Shown one piece after another: positions 15,798 to 25,494 of a stretch of DNA of 64,000 nucleotides. Made by a program: the position numbers and the translations under genes. A model generated the notes under the pieces. It had not been told where the DNA came from, ran no database searches, and saw only the letters and a program-made list of their open reading frames with translations. Each line of letters opens with the position of its first letter. Positions within the stretch are counted from its first letter, which is position 1. Where the stretch lies: the NCBI GenBank assembly GCA_021107435.1, contig JAIOSV010000028.1, positions 1 through 64,000 of the forward strand, given 5' to 3'. This DNA comes from Candidatus Sabulitectum sp. GTDB lineage: Bacteria; Fermentibacterota; Fermentibacteria; Fermentibacterales; JCC-6.

Positions 15798-16896
15798 ATG
15801 ACACACGAAGAGCTTGTCACGGAGATCCGTGGGGCAGAGGAGCGCACTCACCTGCTCAAGGAGCGTCTTTGACCTGGTTGCCCTTTTAAAGAGAGAAAAA
15901 GAATATGAACTTGAGATGACAAAAGAGGGTTTCTGGAACAACAGGAACAAGGCTCTTGAGATCATTTCGCAATTGAAAAAAGTTCAGAACTGGACCGATC
16001 CTATTGGAAAGCTTGCAGTGAAGGTGGAAGACCTTGATGCTGCTGTTGAACTTCTTGAGCTTGAGGACGACATCGGCATAAGAACGGACGCTCAGATCCG
16101 TCTGGCTGAAGTGCTGAAAAGCCTTGATAAGCTTGAATTCCGTCAGATGCTCTCGGGAGAGCATGATGCTTCAGACTGCATTCTTACTGTCCGCTCCGGC
16201 GCCGGTGGTGTAGACAGCCATGACTGGACCGAAATGCTCATGAAAATGTACATCTACTGGGCAGAGAAACAGGGCTTTGAAGTAATTGTTCTGGATACCT
16301 CTCCAGGTGAAACTATTGGCATGAGAGAGGCTGTCCTTTCCATAAAGGGATCCTATGCTTTTGGATACCTGCACGCGGAGAAGGGTATTCACCGGCTTGT
16401 GCGGCGAAGCCCTTTTGATCCGGCCAACAGAAGACATACCAGTTTTGCATCTGTTTTTCCTCTGCCGGATCTGGACGATTCCATTGAGGTGGATATAAAT
16501 CCCGATGATGTCAGAACCGATGTTTTCCGTGCCAGCGGAGCCGGTGGGCAGCACATCAACAAAACTTCAAGTGCTGTTCGATTGACCCACCTGCCAACCG
16601 GCACAGCTGTTTCCTGTCAGAATGAAAGAAGCCAGCACAGGAATCGAGAGCTGGCCTGGAAGGTACTTCGCGCCAGATTGTATGAGCTGGAAGAAGAGAA
16701 ACGCCGGAAGGAACGGGAAAAACTGGAAAACACTAAAAGTGATGTTTCCTGGGGACACCAGATTCGCTCCTATGTGCTCCATCCGTATCAGATGGTAAAG
16801 GATCATAGAACCGGCAGTGAAATTTCCGATGTTGAAGGTTTCCTTGGCGGGAATATCCAGGAATTCATAGAAGAATACCTGAGAAAGAGCAAGTAA
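15798..16896 (+). CDS. prfB: Peptide chain release factor 2 (programmed +1 frameshift)
   Basis: RF2 recognises UGA and UAA stop codons. Translation starts at ATG 15798 (ribosome binding site taggagg). After 24 codons it meets an in-frame TGA at 15870-15872, in the context CTT TGA C. A +1 slip on CTT continues in the main frame at GAC 15871 and gives a product of 365 residues. The internal Shine-Dalgarno AAGGAG (15858-15863) lies three bases before CTT, exactly as in the classical prfB site. The SPF anticodon tripeptide is at residues 204-206 and the catalytic GGQ at 249-251, both as expected for RF2. lysS follows after one base. This is autoregulation by UGA readthrough, not a mutation. Confidence 0.96.
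15858..15873 (+). promoter_or_regulatory. prfB programmed frameshift site
   Basis: AAGGAG CGT CTT TGA C: a Shine-Dalgarno-like stimulator three bases before the slippery CTT, followed by UGA-C, the weakest stop context. Low RF2 levels promote the +1 slip and RF2 synthesis. Confidence 0.95.
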
Positions 16897-16897
16897 C

Positions 16898-18364
16898 ATG
16901 GCAATTGAAGAAAATGAATTCATAAGCAACCGGCTGGAAAAGCTTGCCGGAATCAGAGAAATGGGCATTGCCCCTTATCCTGCACACACACCGGACAGAT
17001 TACCTGTAGAAAACCTTCGCTCTATTGGGGAGACAGAAGAGGTGCTCTGCACAAGCGGCAGGATCATGGCAAAAAGGAAGCACGGGAAGACTGTATTCTG
17101 CGATATCACTGACCAGACAGGGAGGATTCAGCTTTTCATAAACAAGAAGAATCTTGATGAGGTCGGGTGGGAACTTCTTGGAAAGCTGGATCTTGGTGAC
17201 GTTATCCTGGTCAGCGGAACTCTTTTTATTACGCGCACCGGCGAGCTGTCTGTAAGGGTGGAAACACTGTTACTGCTTGCAAAGGCTGTTCGACCCATGC
17301 CGGTGGTGAAGACTGATGCCGATGGAGAGATGCATGACTCTGTGAGCGCCCCCGATTTCATCTACAGGCACAGATGTATTGACCTTATGCTGAACCTGGA
17401 TTCTAAGAACAGGTTTATCGCTAGAAGCAGAATAATTTCCGCGGTAAGAGGCTATCTGGATTCAGAAAATTTTCTGGAGGTGGAAACTCCTGTGTTGCAG
17501 CAGATATACGGAGGTGCAGCAGCAGACCCCTTTGTGAGTCACTACAACTCAATGGATGAGGAGTGCTACCTCAGAATTGCCACAGAGTTGTATTTGAAAC
17601 GGCTTGTTGCGGGGGGGATTCATCGGGTGTATGAGATAGGCAAGGACTTCCGGAACGAGGGTGTTGACAGAACACACAGTCCCGAATTTACCCAGCTTGA
17701 GCTGTATGAAGCCTGGACTGACTACAACGGAATGATGACCCGGTTTGAAGACATTGTTCAGGCTGCTGCGAAAGCTGCAGGAGTTGGACCTGTTGCGAAA
17801 TTCGGAGGACACGAAATTGATCTTGCTCCACCGTTCAAGAGGGTTCCTTTTATTCCCGCTCTGCATGAGAAGAGCGGAGAGTATCTGTTTGACTGGGATG
17901 CCGAAAGGTTGTCTGGTCTTGCAACCCGACTGGGGCTGGGGAATGACATCAGGGACAAACCCGCATTGCTTGACAAGCTCTTTGATCACTATGTAACCCC
18001 GAGTCTCATTCAGCCAAGTTTTGTGGTCGATTATCCGGTGGAACTTTCTCCTCTGGCAAAGCAGAAAGCTGATAACCCCAGGATCACGGAGAGGTTTGAG
18101 GCATTCATTGCCGGTCTTGAACTTGCCAACGCATTCAGCGAACAGAATGATCCAATTTATCAGAGGGAAGTCCTTGAGAAACAGGCGGCACAGAGTAAGC
18201 ATCGTTCCGGCGTTGTGGATGAGGAGTTCCTCTATGCTCTTGAAGTGGGCATGCCGCCATCCGGCGGGCTTGGTATAGGAATAGACAGGCTGGTTATGGT
18301 TCTTACAGACGCCATGTCCATTCGCGATACAATTCTGTTTCCTCATCTTCGAAGGGAGCAATGA
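16898..18364 (+). CDS. lysS: Lysyl-tRNA synthetase (class II)
   Basis: A 488-residue class IIb aminoacyl-tRNA synthetase that charges tRNA-Lys. It has an N-terminal OB-fold anticodon-binding domain (about residues 50-135; GKTVFCDITDQTGRIQLFINK). The catalytic core has motif 2 (RNEGVDRTHSPEFTQLELYEAW) and motif 3 (GGLGIGIDRLVMVLTDAMSIRD) near the C-terminus. Length is normal for bacterial LysS. It starts one base after prfB, the common prfB-lysS pairing, and its TGA overlaps the ATG of the lolC/E gene (ATGA). Confidence 0.97.
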   Translation: MAIEENEFISNRLEKLAGIREMGIAPYPAHTPDRLPVENLRSIGETEEVLCTSGRIMAKRKHGKTVFCDITDQTGRIQLFINKKNLDEVGWELLGKLDLGDVILVSGTLFITRTGELSVRVETLLLLAKAVRPMPVVKTDADGEMHDSVSAPDFIYRHRCIDLMLNLDSKNRFIARSRIISAVRGYLDSENFLEVETPVLQQIYGGAAADPFVSHYNSMDEECYLRIATELYLKRLVAGGIHRVYEIGKDFRNEGVDRTHSPEFTQLELYEAWTDYNGMMTRFEDIVQAAAKAAGVGPVAKFGGHEIDLAPPFKRVPFIPALHEKSGEYLFDWDAERLSGLATRLGLGNDIRDKPALLDKLFDHYVTPSLIQPSFVVDYPVELSPLAKQKADNPRITERFEAFIAGLELANAFSEQNDPIYQREVLEKQAAQSKHRSGVVDEEFLYALEVGMPPSGGLGIGIDRLVMVLTDAMSIRDTILFPHLRREQ

Positions 18365-19557
18365 AACAGAAACTCTTATGGGCTCTTGCCCGCAGACATG
18401 TGTGGAGTGACGCCAATTCCACTGTTGTAAGAATGGTTAGCGCCCTGTCCATAACCGGAGTTGCTATTGGTGTTGCTGCTCTGGTGATTCTTCAGGCTTT
18501 CATGGGAGGTTTCACTGAGGCTATTGCAACCGGTCTTACTGCCATGAATCCACCGCTGCATATTTTTGTGCCTGGAGGCGGACAGATGGATGATTTCGAC
18601 CTCGGGGCAGTTCAGTCTATTGCACTGGGAGTACCGGGCATAACCAGTGTTGTGGGAGTGCTGGAGAAGCCTGCGGTAGTAAGTGGTGCTCCAGGTACCG
18701 TTACAGGTGCAATGGTGCGCGGTACTGACAATGCAGTATTGACCGTTGGTGTGGATCTTGCGCGTGAACTGGATATTAGAGCGGGGGATGAAATTAGAAT
18801 TGCTTCCACTGCCGGTGTGGAGATTTCGGGAATGGGCCGGGTTCTTGTGGACACAATAGTTGCTCTTGTGGTGGACAGTGTAAGGGATTTCGGTATTGAG
18901 GAGTACAACTGTTCTCTTATTGTACTTCCTATGAATACAGCCAGGAATATTTTCAGAGCCCACGGAGAACTGACAAGTCTAGGGGCATACGTCTCAAGCG
19001 GAACTGATCCAGTTATGGCTTCAGAGATGTTGAATACTGCTCTCTATGAGGAATATGTCGGCGGGGGCTGGCCTGTTTACATGAGCTGTATTCCCTTTCT
19101 TGCCTTTCACGGAAATCTTTTCAAAGCTCTGGGGCTTGAAAGAATTGCGATGACAATCGTGCTTGCGCTGATTACAGTGGTTGCTCTTCTCAATCTTTCA
19201 AGTGCTCTGACTATGATCGCTATGGAACACCGAAGGGATATTGGAGTAATGAGAGCCATGGGGCTATCACCCTCCGGGGTATTCCGCATTTCTATTTTTA
19301 GAGGTTTTTTGCTGGGAGGCAGCGGAGCGGTGATTGGACTTGCTTTTTCCTGGATTTCGATTTTTGCGGTTAACAGATTCTTTCCCATAAAACTGGATGG
19401 ATCAGTGTACTGGATAGATGTACTGCCTGGTGTGTTTCCTGTGACAACAGCATTTATTGTAACACTCTCTACAATTCTTGTGTGTCTTGCAGTTTCTGCT
19501 TTTCCAGCGTTTTCCGCCCTCACTCACTCACCATCTGAAGCGCTGAGATATGAATAA
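18361..19557 (+). CDS. lolC: LolC/LolE-family lipoprotein-releasing permease
   Basis: A 398-residue inner-membrane subunit of the LolCDE transporter, which extracts lipoproteins from the inner membrane for delivery to the outer membrane. It has the MacB/FtsX topology: TM1 at about residues 22-48 (SALSITGVAIGVAALVILQAF), a large periplasmic domain, then three C-terminal TM helices with the FtsX signature (IAMEHRRDIGVMRAMGLSPSGVFRI). Only one permease gene is present, so it may act as a homodimer, as in single LolC/E (LolF) systems. It overlaps lysS by 4 bp and lolD by 8 bp. Confidence 0.9.
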   Translation: MKQKLLWALARRHVWSDANSTVVRMVSALSITGVAIGVAALVILQAFMGGFTEAIATGLTAMNPPLHIFVPGGGQMDDFDLGAVQSIALGVPGITSVVGVLEKPAVVSGAPGTVTGAMVRGTDNAVLTVGVDLARELDIRAGDEIRIASTAGVEISGMGRVLVDTIVALVVDSVRDFGIEEYNCSLIVLPMNTARNIFRAHGELTSLGAYVSSGTDPVMASEMLNTALYEEYVGGGWPVYMSCIPFLAFHGNLFKALGLERIAMTIVLALITVVALLNLSSALTMIAMEHRRDIGVMRAMGLSPSGVFRISIFRGFLLGGSGAVIGLAFSWISIFAVNRFFPIKLDGSVYWIDVLPGVFPVTTAFIVTLSTILVCLAVSAFPAFSALTHSPSEALRYE

Positions 19558-20236
19558 GGAAATTGTGCTTGCAGCAAGTGGCATCTACTGCTCCTACGGC
19601 AGCGCTGATGCTTCAATTAAGGTTTTAAGGGGTGCTGATATAACAATCAAGGTCGGTGAGGTTGTTGCAGTTACGGGACCCAGCGGCTCCGGCAAAAGTA
19701 CTCTGCTTCACGCTCTTGGTTTGCTTGAAAGGCCTGATAGAGGGAAAGTGCTTGTCTGTGATGAGGATGGTTGGGAATTGAGCACTCGTAAAAGGGCGGA
19801 ACTCAGAAACAGAAAGATTGGTTTTGTCTTTCAATTTCATCACCTTCTTGAGGAGTTTACTCTGAGGGAGAATGTAATGATGCCGTGTCTGATTGCCGGC
19901 GAGAGCAGCGAAGAGGCCGCGAGCAAGGCCGACAGGCTTCTGGAGAAGGTGGGGATCATTCACAGAGCATCGCACTTCCCATCCCGGGTGTCAGGCGGAG
20001 AGAAGCAGAGAGCCGCTATTGCGAGAGCCATTGTGATGAAACCGGATATAGTTCTTGCCGATGAACCCACGGGTAACCTTGATGCCGACACAAGCGTGGA
20101 AGTGGAAAATCTGATAATGAAACTGGCCGACGAGGGAAGTCGCTCATTTCTTCTGGCCACCCATAGTCAGGATCTTGCTTCAGCGGTTCATCGAAGGTTT
20201 TCTCTTAGCTCAGGTGTTTTGAGTGAAGTTTTGTAA
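19550..20236 (+). CDS. lolD: LolD lipoprotein-release ABC ATPase
   Basis: A 228-residue ATP-binding subunit pairing with the permease just upstream. Walker A is GPSGSGKST (about residues 43-51), the Q-loop lies in FVFQFHHLLEEFT, the signature is VSGGEKQRAAIARAI, Walker B is IVLADEPTGNLD, and the H-loop is LATHSQ. The EPTGNLD and HLL-type motifs are typical of LolD/MacB ATPases. It starts within the end of the permease gene, consistent with translational coupling. Confidence 0.94.
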   Translation: MNKEIVLAASGIYCSYGSADASIKVLRGADITIKVGEVVAVTGPSGSGKSTLLHALGLLERPDRGKVLVCDEDGWELSTRKRAELRNRKIGFVFQFHHLLEEFTLRENVMMPCLIAGESSEEAASKADRLLEKVGIIHRASHFPSRVSGGEKQRAAIARAIVMKPDIVLADEPTGNLDADTSVEVENLIMKLADEGSRSFLLATHSQDLASAVHRRFSLSSGVLSEVL

Positions 20237-20324
20237 GATAAATATGCTATCCAGGATGAGGATGAATTGCTATATTCTTTAGACCAATTCAGCTTTCCTG
20301 TTAAGCAGATAGAAGGGGGCATCT

Positions 20325-22754
20325 TTGCCTGAACAATACACTGACCGAGCCAGAAAGGCTCTTATTGAAGCAAGGGCAGAAGCTGCCCGTTCCGGCAGAA
20401 GAGAGATAGGCAGCGAGTTCATTCTTTATGCTATCCTCAGTATCGACGGCTCTGGAGCCGCTGCTCTTTTAAGGAGCCTTGGAGTGAAGACCGGAGAGAT
20501 GCGTTCGCATCTCAGGGCTAATTTGCGTAATGGTCCGGCTTCCAGCAACATAGATAGAACAAATCTGACATGGAGCCCTCGTTCAAGATCCATCCTCGCG
20601 GATGCAAAAATACAGTCGGCAAAACTGGACGCGGTTTCCATTTCAAGCGAACACCTTCTTCTGGCGCTGGCCAGGATTGACAGTGGATCATCCGCATTGC
20701 TCTGGCAGTATGCAGTTAATTATGACAAGCTGCTGGAAGCCATAAAGGCTGCTGGAAACAAGCGATCTTCTGAACCGGAAAAAGCGACTTCCGCTCTGGA
20801 ATACTTCTGCCGCGATCTAACTCTTCTTGGATTGGAGAGCGGGCTTGACCCTGTAATAGGCAGATCCAGCGAAATTGACAGGATTGTTCAGGTTTTGTGT
20901 AGAAGAAAAAAATCAAATCCTGTTCTTATAGGAGAACCCGGAGTTGGAAAAACGGCCATAGTTGAGGGACTTGCCATGAGGGTTCTTTCAGGCAGGGTTC
21001 CCCTGCCTCTTTACGGGAAAAGGATAATGGCTCTGGATATGGCCTCCATTCTTGCAGGTACAAAATACAGGGGGCAGTTCGAAGAGCGCTTGAAGGTTCT
21101 GCTTAGAGAAATTCGCAATGACGGTAATGTTATTCTTTTTATTGATGAGGTACACTCTATTGTTGGTGCCGGGGGAGCAGAGGGAGCTATTGATGCGGCA
21201 AATCTGCTGAAACCGGCCCTTGCCAGAGGTGAATTCCAGTGCATAGGAGCTACCACTCTTGATGAATACAGAAGAAGGATAGAGAAGGATGGAGCTCTTG
21301 AACGAAGATTCCAGCCTGTGCCTGTTGATCCCCCTTCTGTAGAACTTACACTGGAAATTCTTGAAGGGTTGAAGGACAGGTATCAGCGTCATCATAACGC
21401 AGTATTTTCTTCAGAAAGCCTCAGGAGCTGTGCAATTCTCGCCAACAGATACATCAGTGGCAGGCACCTTCCCGATAAAGCCATCGATGTGATGGATGAA
21501 TCCGGCGCAAGGGCTCATGCCAGGGCATCAAGTCCGCCTGAATCATTAATTGAACTTCATGACAGACTGCTGAACATGAGGCGTGATCTGGATTCTGCCG
21601 GAGATCAGCGAAACCTTGGGAAAGTTTCCAGACTTGGTGAGGAAGTACTCCGCCTGGAGAAGGCACTGGCGGATTCCCGCAGCCACTGGATTGATAGTTT
21701 ACCGCCGACTGAAATTTCACAGGATGATGTGGCAGCAGTTGTTTCCGAGATGACGGGGATTCCCATCAGCCGGGTGGGTGAAAGTGAAACAGCCAGGCTT
21801 GCTGATCTTGAAGATCGTATGACCGGGAGTATAATCGGCCAGGAACCGGCAATAAAACAAATTGCGAATGCCATCAGAAGAAGTCGCGTTGGACTTCGGA
21901 GCAGCAGAAGACCCACTGGCTGCTTTCTTTTCCTTGGGCCCTCCGGCGTAGGAAAGACTGAGACCGCCAGAATCCTCGCGGAACAGGTCTTCGGAGACAA
22001 GAATGCTCTGATTCGCATTGACATGTCGGAGTACAGAGAGGGCTTCTCCGGATCAAGACTGGTGGGCGCACCTCCAGGATATATTGGCTACGATGACGGG
22101 GGTCAGCTAACAGAGAAGGTACGCAGAAGACCTTACTCTGTAGTGTTGCTTGATGAAATAGAGAAGGCTCACTCTGATGTGTACAACATGCTGCTGCAGG
22201 TTATGGACTACGGAACCATGACTGACAGCTACGGAAGAAGAATTGATTTCAGCAACACCATAATCATCATGACTGGTAACCTTTCACATAACAGTACGGG
22301 CAGCAGCGGAACAGTTGGATTTCTGAGAGAAGACTCAGAGTCAGAGTCAATTGCCATAATCAACTCTGCCAGGTCGCTTTTCCCTCCTGAGTTCATGAAC
22401 AGGCTTGACAGTGTAATAGTTTTTAATTCCCTGAGTATGGACGGTATAAGAAAGATAGTAGAAATGCAGCTTGCGGAGATTCTCGTGAGATTGCATGAAC
22501 TGGATATAGAACTTGTGGTAGAAAATGAAGCTCTTGATCTTCTGGCAGAAAGCGGTTTCAGCCGCGAAGCAGGTGCCAGGCATCTGAGAAGAACCATTCA
22601 GAGACTTCTTGAAGATCCTCTTACAGATTTGCTTGTTTCCGGGGAACTTTCCGGAGGCAGAAAAGTCAGTGCCAGGCGAAACGGTGATGTTCTTTCATTT
22701 ACCTCTGTGAACGAGGAGAAGGTCCACTGTTCAGCCGTGGAGATGAACGTATGA
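20325..22754 (+). CDS. clpC: ClpC-like AAA+ unfoldase
   Basis: An 809-residue Hsp100 chaperone. It has a Clp_N double repeat (residues 1-145), a first AAA+ module with [15 protein letters not shown] and [22 protein letters not shown], a short middle coiled coil (about 405-455, smaller than in ClpB), and a second AAA+ module with [16 protein letters not shown] and [18 protein letters not shown] tripeptide in the loop after the second Walker B (GTVGFLRED) matches the ClpP-docking loop, favouring ClpC over the disaggregase ClpB. The start is TTG 20325 after AGAAGGGGG. It overlaps bamA by 4 bp, an unusual position within an outer-membrane biogenesis operon. No clpP is in the window. Confidence 0.9.
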   Translation: MPEQYTDRARKALIEARAEAARSGRREIGSEFILYAILSIDGSGAAALLRSLGVKTGEMRSHLRANLRNGPASSNIDRTNLTWSPRSRSILADAKIQSAKLDAVSISSEHLLLALARIDSGSSALLWQYAVNYDKLLEAIKAAGNKRSSEPEKATSALEYFCRDLTLLGLESGLDPVIGRSSEIDRIVQVLCRRKKSNPVLIGEPGVGKTAIVEGLAMRVLSGRVPLPLYGKRIMALDMASILAGTKYRGQFEERLKVLLREIRNDGNVILFIDEVHSIVGAGGAEGAIDAANLLKPALARGEFQCIGATTLDEYRRRIEKDGALERRFQPVPVDPPSVELTLEILEGLKDRYQRHHNAVFSSESLRSCAILANRYISGRHLPDKAIDVMDESGARAHARASSPPESLIELHDRLLNMRRDLDSAGDQRNLGKVSRLGEEVLRLEKALADSRSHWIDSLPPTEISQDDVAAVVSEMTGIPISRVGESETARLADLEDRMTGSIIGQEPAIKQIANAIRRSRVGLRSSRRPTGCFLFLGPSGVGKTETARILAEQVFGDKNALIRIDMSEYREGFSGSRLVGAPPGYIGYDDGGQLTEKVRRRPYSVVLLDEIEKAHSDVYNMLLQVMDYGTMTDSYGRRIDFSNTIIIMTGNLSHNSTGSSGTVGFLREDSESESIAIINSARSLFPPEFMNRLDSVIVFNSLSMDGIRKIVEMQLAEILVRLHELDIELVVENEALDLLAESGFSREAGARHLRRTIQRLLEDPLTDLLVSGELSGGRKVSARRNGDVLSFTSVNEEKVHCSAVEMNV

Positions 22755-24985
22755 AACTAACTGTTTTTCTGTTTTTCATGCTGGCCGGGGCGGCATTTTC
22801 CATTCCTGTTGCCAGTATTACAGTAGAGGGTAATACTTATGTCTCGGACTCATTGATAATCCGGACGCTTGGCATTTCCACAGGCAATATATTTCTGCCA
22901 TCGACTCTTTCACAGGGAGTCAGAGATCTGTTCAGTCTGGGCTACTTTACTGACATAGAGGTTCTTGCGGATTCAACCAGTGGCAGCGCTGATTTTACCG
23001 TAAGGGTTAACGAGAATCCTATCCTCTCCGGTCTTGAGATAGAGGATTCGGGATGCTTGAAGGAAAGTGATCTGGTTGATACACTGGCTATCTTTCCCGG
23101 TCAGACAGTCTCCATCAACGACATTGATCGGGCAGTTGATCTGATTCAGAGCATGTACGCCAACGATAACAGACATCTTGCCACAGTGACCCACCGCTGG
23201 AATGAACCTGGTCCGGATGGCCGCCGGGTGCTTGTATTCCTCTGCGATGAGGGTCCGGATATCCGCGTGGGAGAGATAGCCTTTTCCGGAAACTCTGTTT
23301 TCTCCGATGAAGATCTGCGCGGTGAGATAAAGACAAAGCAAGACAGCTTCTGGAGAAGCGGCAAGTTGAAACCGGCGCAATTTGAAGAAGATCTTGATCG
23401 AATCTCGGAGTATTACCACAACCATGGCTATCCTGACGCAATGGTCACTGGTACTGACAGGTATCTTATTCCCAATGATGATCATTTCCACATTGACATT
23501 TCTGTATTCGAGGGTTCTTATATGGTCTTCGGAGATGTTTCTGTGAGTGGAAATACTGAACTGGCGGATTCTCTTCTGCTCTCCTTCAATGAGATGGAGT
23601 ATGGTGAGGCATATTCTATCAAGGATCTGGACAAGACTCTTGAGACCTTTTATTCAGCTTATCAGGATCGAGGATACTTTTACGCGGGTGTATCTCCCAT
23701 GATGGAATTGTCCTCTGTGGCTGACTCAATTGTTAACATCCATTTTGTCGTTCAAGAAGGGGAGAGGGCTCATATTCGCGAAGTTGAGATTGTCGGGAAC
23801 ACCCGTACCTACGATAATGTCATTCGTCGACAGCTTACAGTGGTTCCAGGGGATCTCTTCAGAAGATCTGCTCTAATGCGTTCACTCCGGAATGTTTACT
23901 ACCTCAACTACTTCACCGATGTTATTCCTGACTTTCGTGCAATTGAGGGATCTCCCGATGTGGATATGATTCTTGAGGTTGATGAGAAAACTACAGGCAA
24001 ATTTGGAATCGGGGCGAATTACAGTGCTACAGATGGCTTCAGCGGCTACCTGGAAGTGGCTGAAACAAACTTTTTCGGACGAGGACAAAATCTTGGGGCA
24101 ACCTATGAGTTTTCAAAAACTGTTCAAAATATCAAACTCAGTTTTACTGAGCCCTGGTTCCGCGATACTCCGTTGACACTTGGGGGTGAGTTGTATCACA
24201 CAACCAGTGACTACAGTGAATACAACAGAAGGCGAACCGGAGGTTCTGTTGTTGTAGGCCGTCCACTCCCATGGATTGACTTCACCTCAGCCAGCATCAG
24301 ATATACCCTGGAGAAGGTTGATGTATTTGACATAACGGATGACCCTGACAATTACTACTACAGCCTCAACGATACTGACTGGCCCCGCTGGGACAGTTCT
24401 GTAAGACTGTCTTTCACCCGTGACAGCCAGGATAGAAGAGTATTCCCGGGAGAAGGTTCAAAGAACACGCTCAGCCTGGATCTTACCGGAGGTTTTCTGG
24501 GGGGAGATATCGGATTTCAGAAATACCTCTTCGACTCCACATGGCATGTTCCAGTATGGTGGAAGTTTTTTCTGACCCTGAGGGGCAGAATGGGAACAAT
24601 TTCCGGCTTTGGCGGAGAGACCCCGCCTGCATACGAATTGTTCCAGCTTGGCGGAACCGGATTCTATGGTGTAAGAGGCTATGGCAGCAGAGAGATCAAT
24701 GCCGTGGATGGATATGAAACTGTTGGTGGGAAAATGATGCTCATCCTGAGCGCGGAGTACAGGCTCAGAATAATTGATCAGCTTCAGCTCGCTGTGTTTA
24801 CCGATGCAGGTAATACCTGGGAGAACTGGTCTGATATGGACCTGTCATCAATGAACCGGGGAGCTGGTCTTGGTATCAGGGTAGAAATACCAATGCTTGG
24901 TGTTATGGGACTGGATTATGCGTATGGTTTTGATGGACCGGAACCTGGTTGGGAACCGCATTTCCAGATGGGAGCATCCTTCTGA
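22751..24985 (+). CDS. bamA: Outer-membrane assembly factor BamA
   Basis: A 744-residue Omp85 protein that folds beta-barrel proteins into the outer membrane. It has a signal peptide (residues 1 to about 17), then five POTRA domains (for example ASITVEGNTYVSDSLIIRTLG and GERAHIREVEIVGNTRTYDNVIRRQLTVVPGD), then the 16-strand barrel from about residue 410, with the conserved GTGFYGVRGYGSREI (VRGY/F loop 6) and a terminal aromatic Phe. Length is slightly below the usual 760-810 residues. It sits directly before skp and the lpx genes, as in many diderms. Confidence 0.95.
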   Translation: MKLTVFLFFMLAGAAFSIPVASITVEGNTYVSDSLIIRTLGISTGNIFLPSTLSQGVRDLFSLGYFTDIEVLADSTSGSADFTVRVNENPILSGLEIEDSGCLKESDLVDTLAIFPGQTVSINDIDRAVDLIQSMYANDNRHLATVTHRWNEPGPDGRRVLVFLCDEGPDIRVGEIAFSGNSVFSDEDLRGEIKTKQDSFWRSGKLKPAQFEEDLDRISEYYHNHGYPDAMVTGTDRYLIPNDDHFHIDISVFEGSYMVFGDVSVSGNTELADSLLLSFNEMEYGEAYSIKDLDKTLETFYSAYQDRGYFYAGVSPMMELSSVADSIVNIHFVVQEGERAHIREVEIVGNTRTYDNVIRRQLTVVPGDLFRRSALMRSLRNVYYLNYFTDVIPDFRAIEGSPDVDMILEVDEKTTGKFGIGANYSATDGFSGYLEVAETNFFGRGQNLGATYEFSKTVQNIKLSFTEPWFRDTPLTLGGELYHTTSDYSEYNRRRTGGSVVVGRPLPWIDFTSASIRYTLEKVDVFDITDDPDNYYYSLNDTDWPRWDSSVRLSFTRDSQDRRVFPGEGSKNTLSLDLTGGFLGGDIGFQKYLFDSTWHVPVWWKFFLTLRGRMGTISGFGGETPPAYELFQLGGTGFYGVRGYGSREINAVDGYETVGGKMMLILSAEYRLRIIDQLQLAVFTDAGNTWENWSDMDLSSMNRGAGLGIRVEIPMLGVMGLDYAYGFDGPEPGWEPHFQMGASF

Positions 24986-24996
24986 TTGGAGTAAAT

Positions 24997-25494
24997 ATGA
25001 AATTGCTGGCCGTTTTTGTTCTTCCTGCACTAATGCTGGGGCAGACTGTCGCGGTGTTTGATGCTGACCGGGTATTTGAATCCCTGGGGGAGGTTACCGA
25101 TGCCAGGGAGCTTCTTGAAACCGAGATGGACGAATGGGAGCTTCATGTGGATTCCCTTCAGGAAGAGATTGATCTTCTGCAGGAGGATCTTTCAAGGACC
25201 CTTATGATGAGTCCCGAGAGACGCCAGGAGAAAGAAGCCCTTCTTGAGGAGAAGAAGGTGCAGATCGAATCCTACCTGTCCAGCGTTTTCGGTCCCGGAG
25301 GTCTTATGGAAAGGCGCAACGAAGAGCTTGTCAACCCCATTATTGCCGCCATCAACGAGGCAGTGATGAATATTGCCAGTGAAGAAGGCATAGAACTGGT
25401 TCTGGATGCTTCCGCAGGTCAGGTAGTATACGCGGACGCTTCAGTGGACATTACCGACCAGGTGATTGACAGGGTTATGAGCGGTAATGACTGA
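24997..25494 (+). CDS. skp: Skp/OmpH-family periplasmic chaperone
   Basis: A 165-residue chaperone that holds unfolded outer-membrane proteins on the way to BamA. The signal peptide is MKLLAVFVLPALMLGQTVA. A beta strand (VAVFDADRVFESLGE) is followed by a long amphipathic coiled coil (about residues 35-105, ELHVDSLQEEIDLLQEDL) and a C-terminal oligomerisation strand (IELVLDASAGQVVYAD). ATG 24997 follows TTGGAG; the longer frame from 24949 overlaps bamA and would spoil the signal peptide. It overlaps lpxD by 8 bp. Confidence 0.9.
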   Translation: MKLLAVFVLPALMLGQTVAVFDADRVFESLGEVTDARELLETEMDEWELHVDSLQEEIDLLQEDLSRTLMMSPERRQEKEALLEEKKVQIESYLSSVFGPGGLMERRNEELVNPIIAAINEAVMNIASEEGIELVLDASAGQVVYADASVDITDQVIDRVMSGND

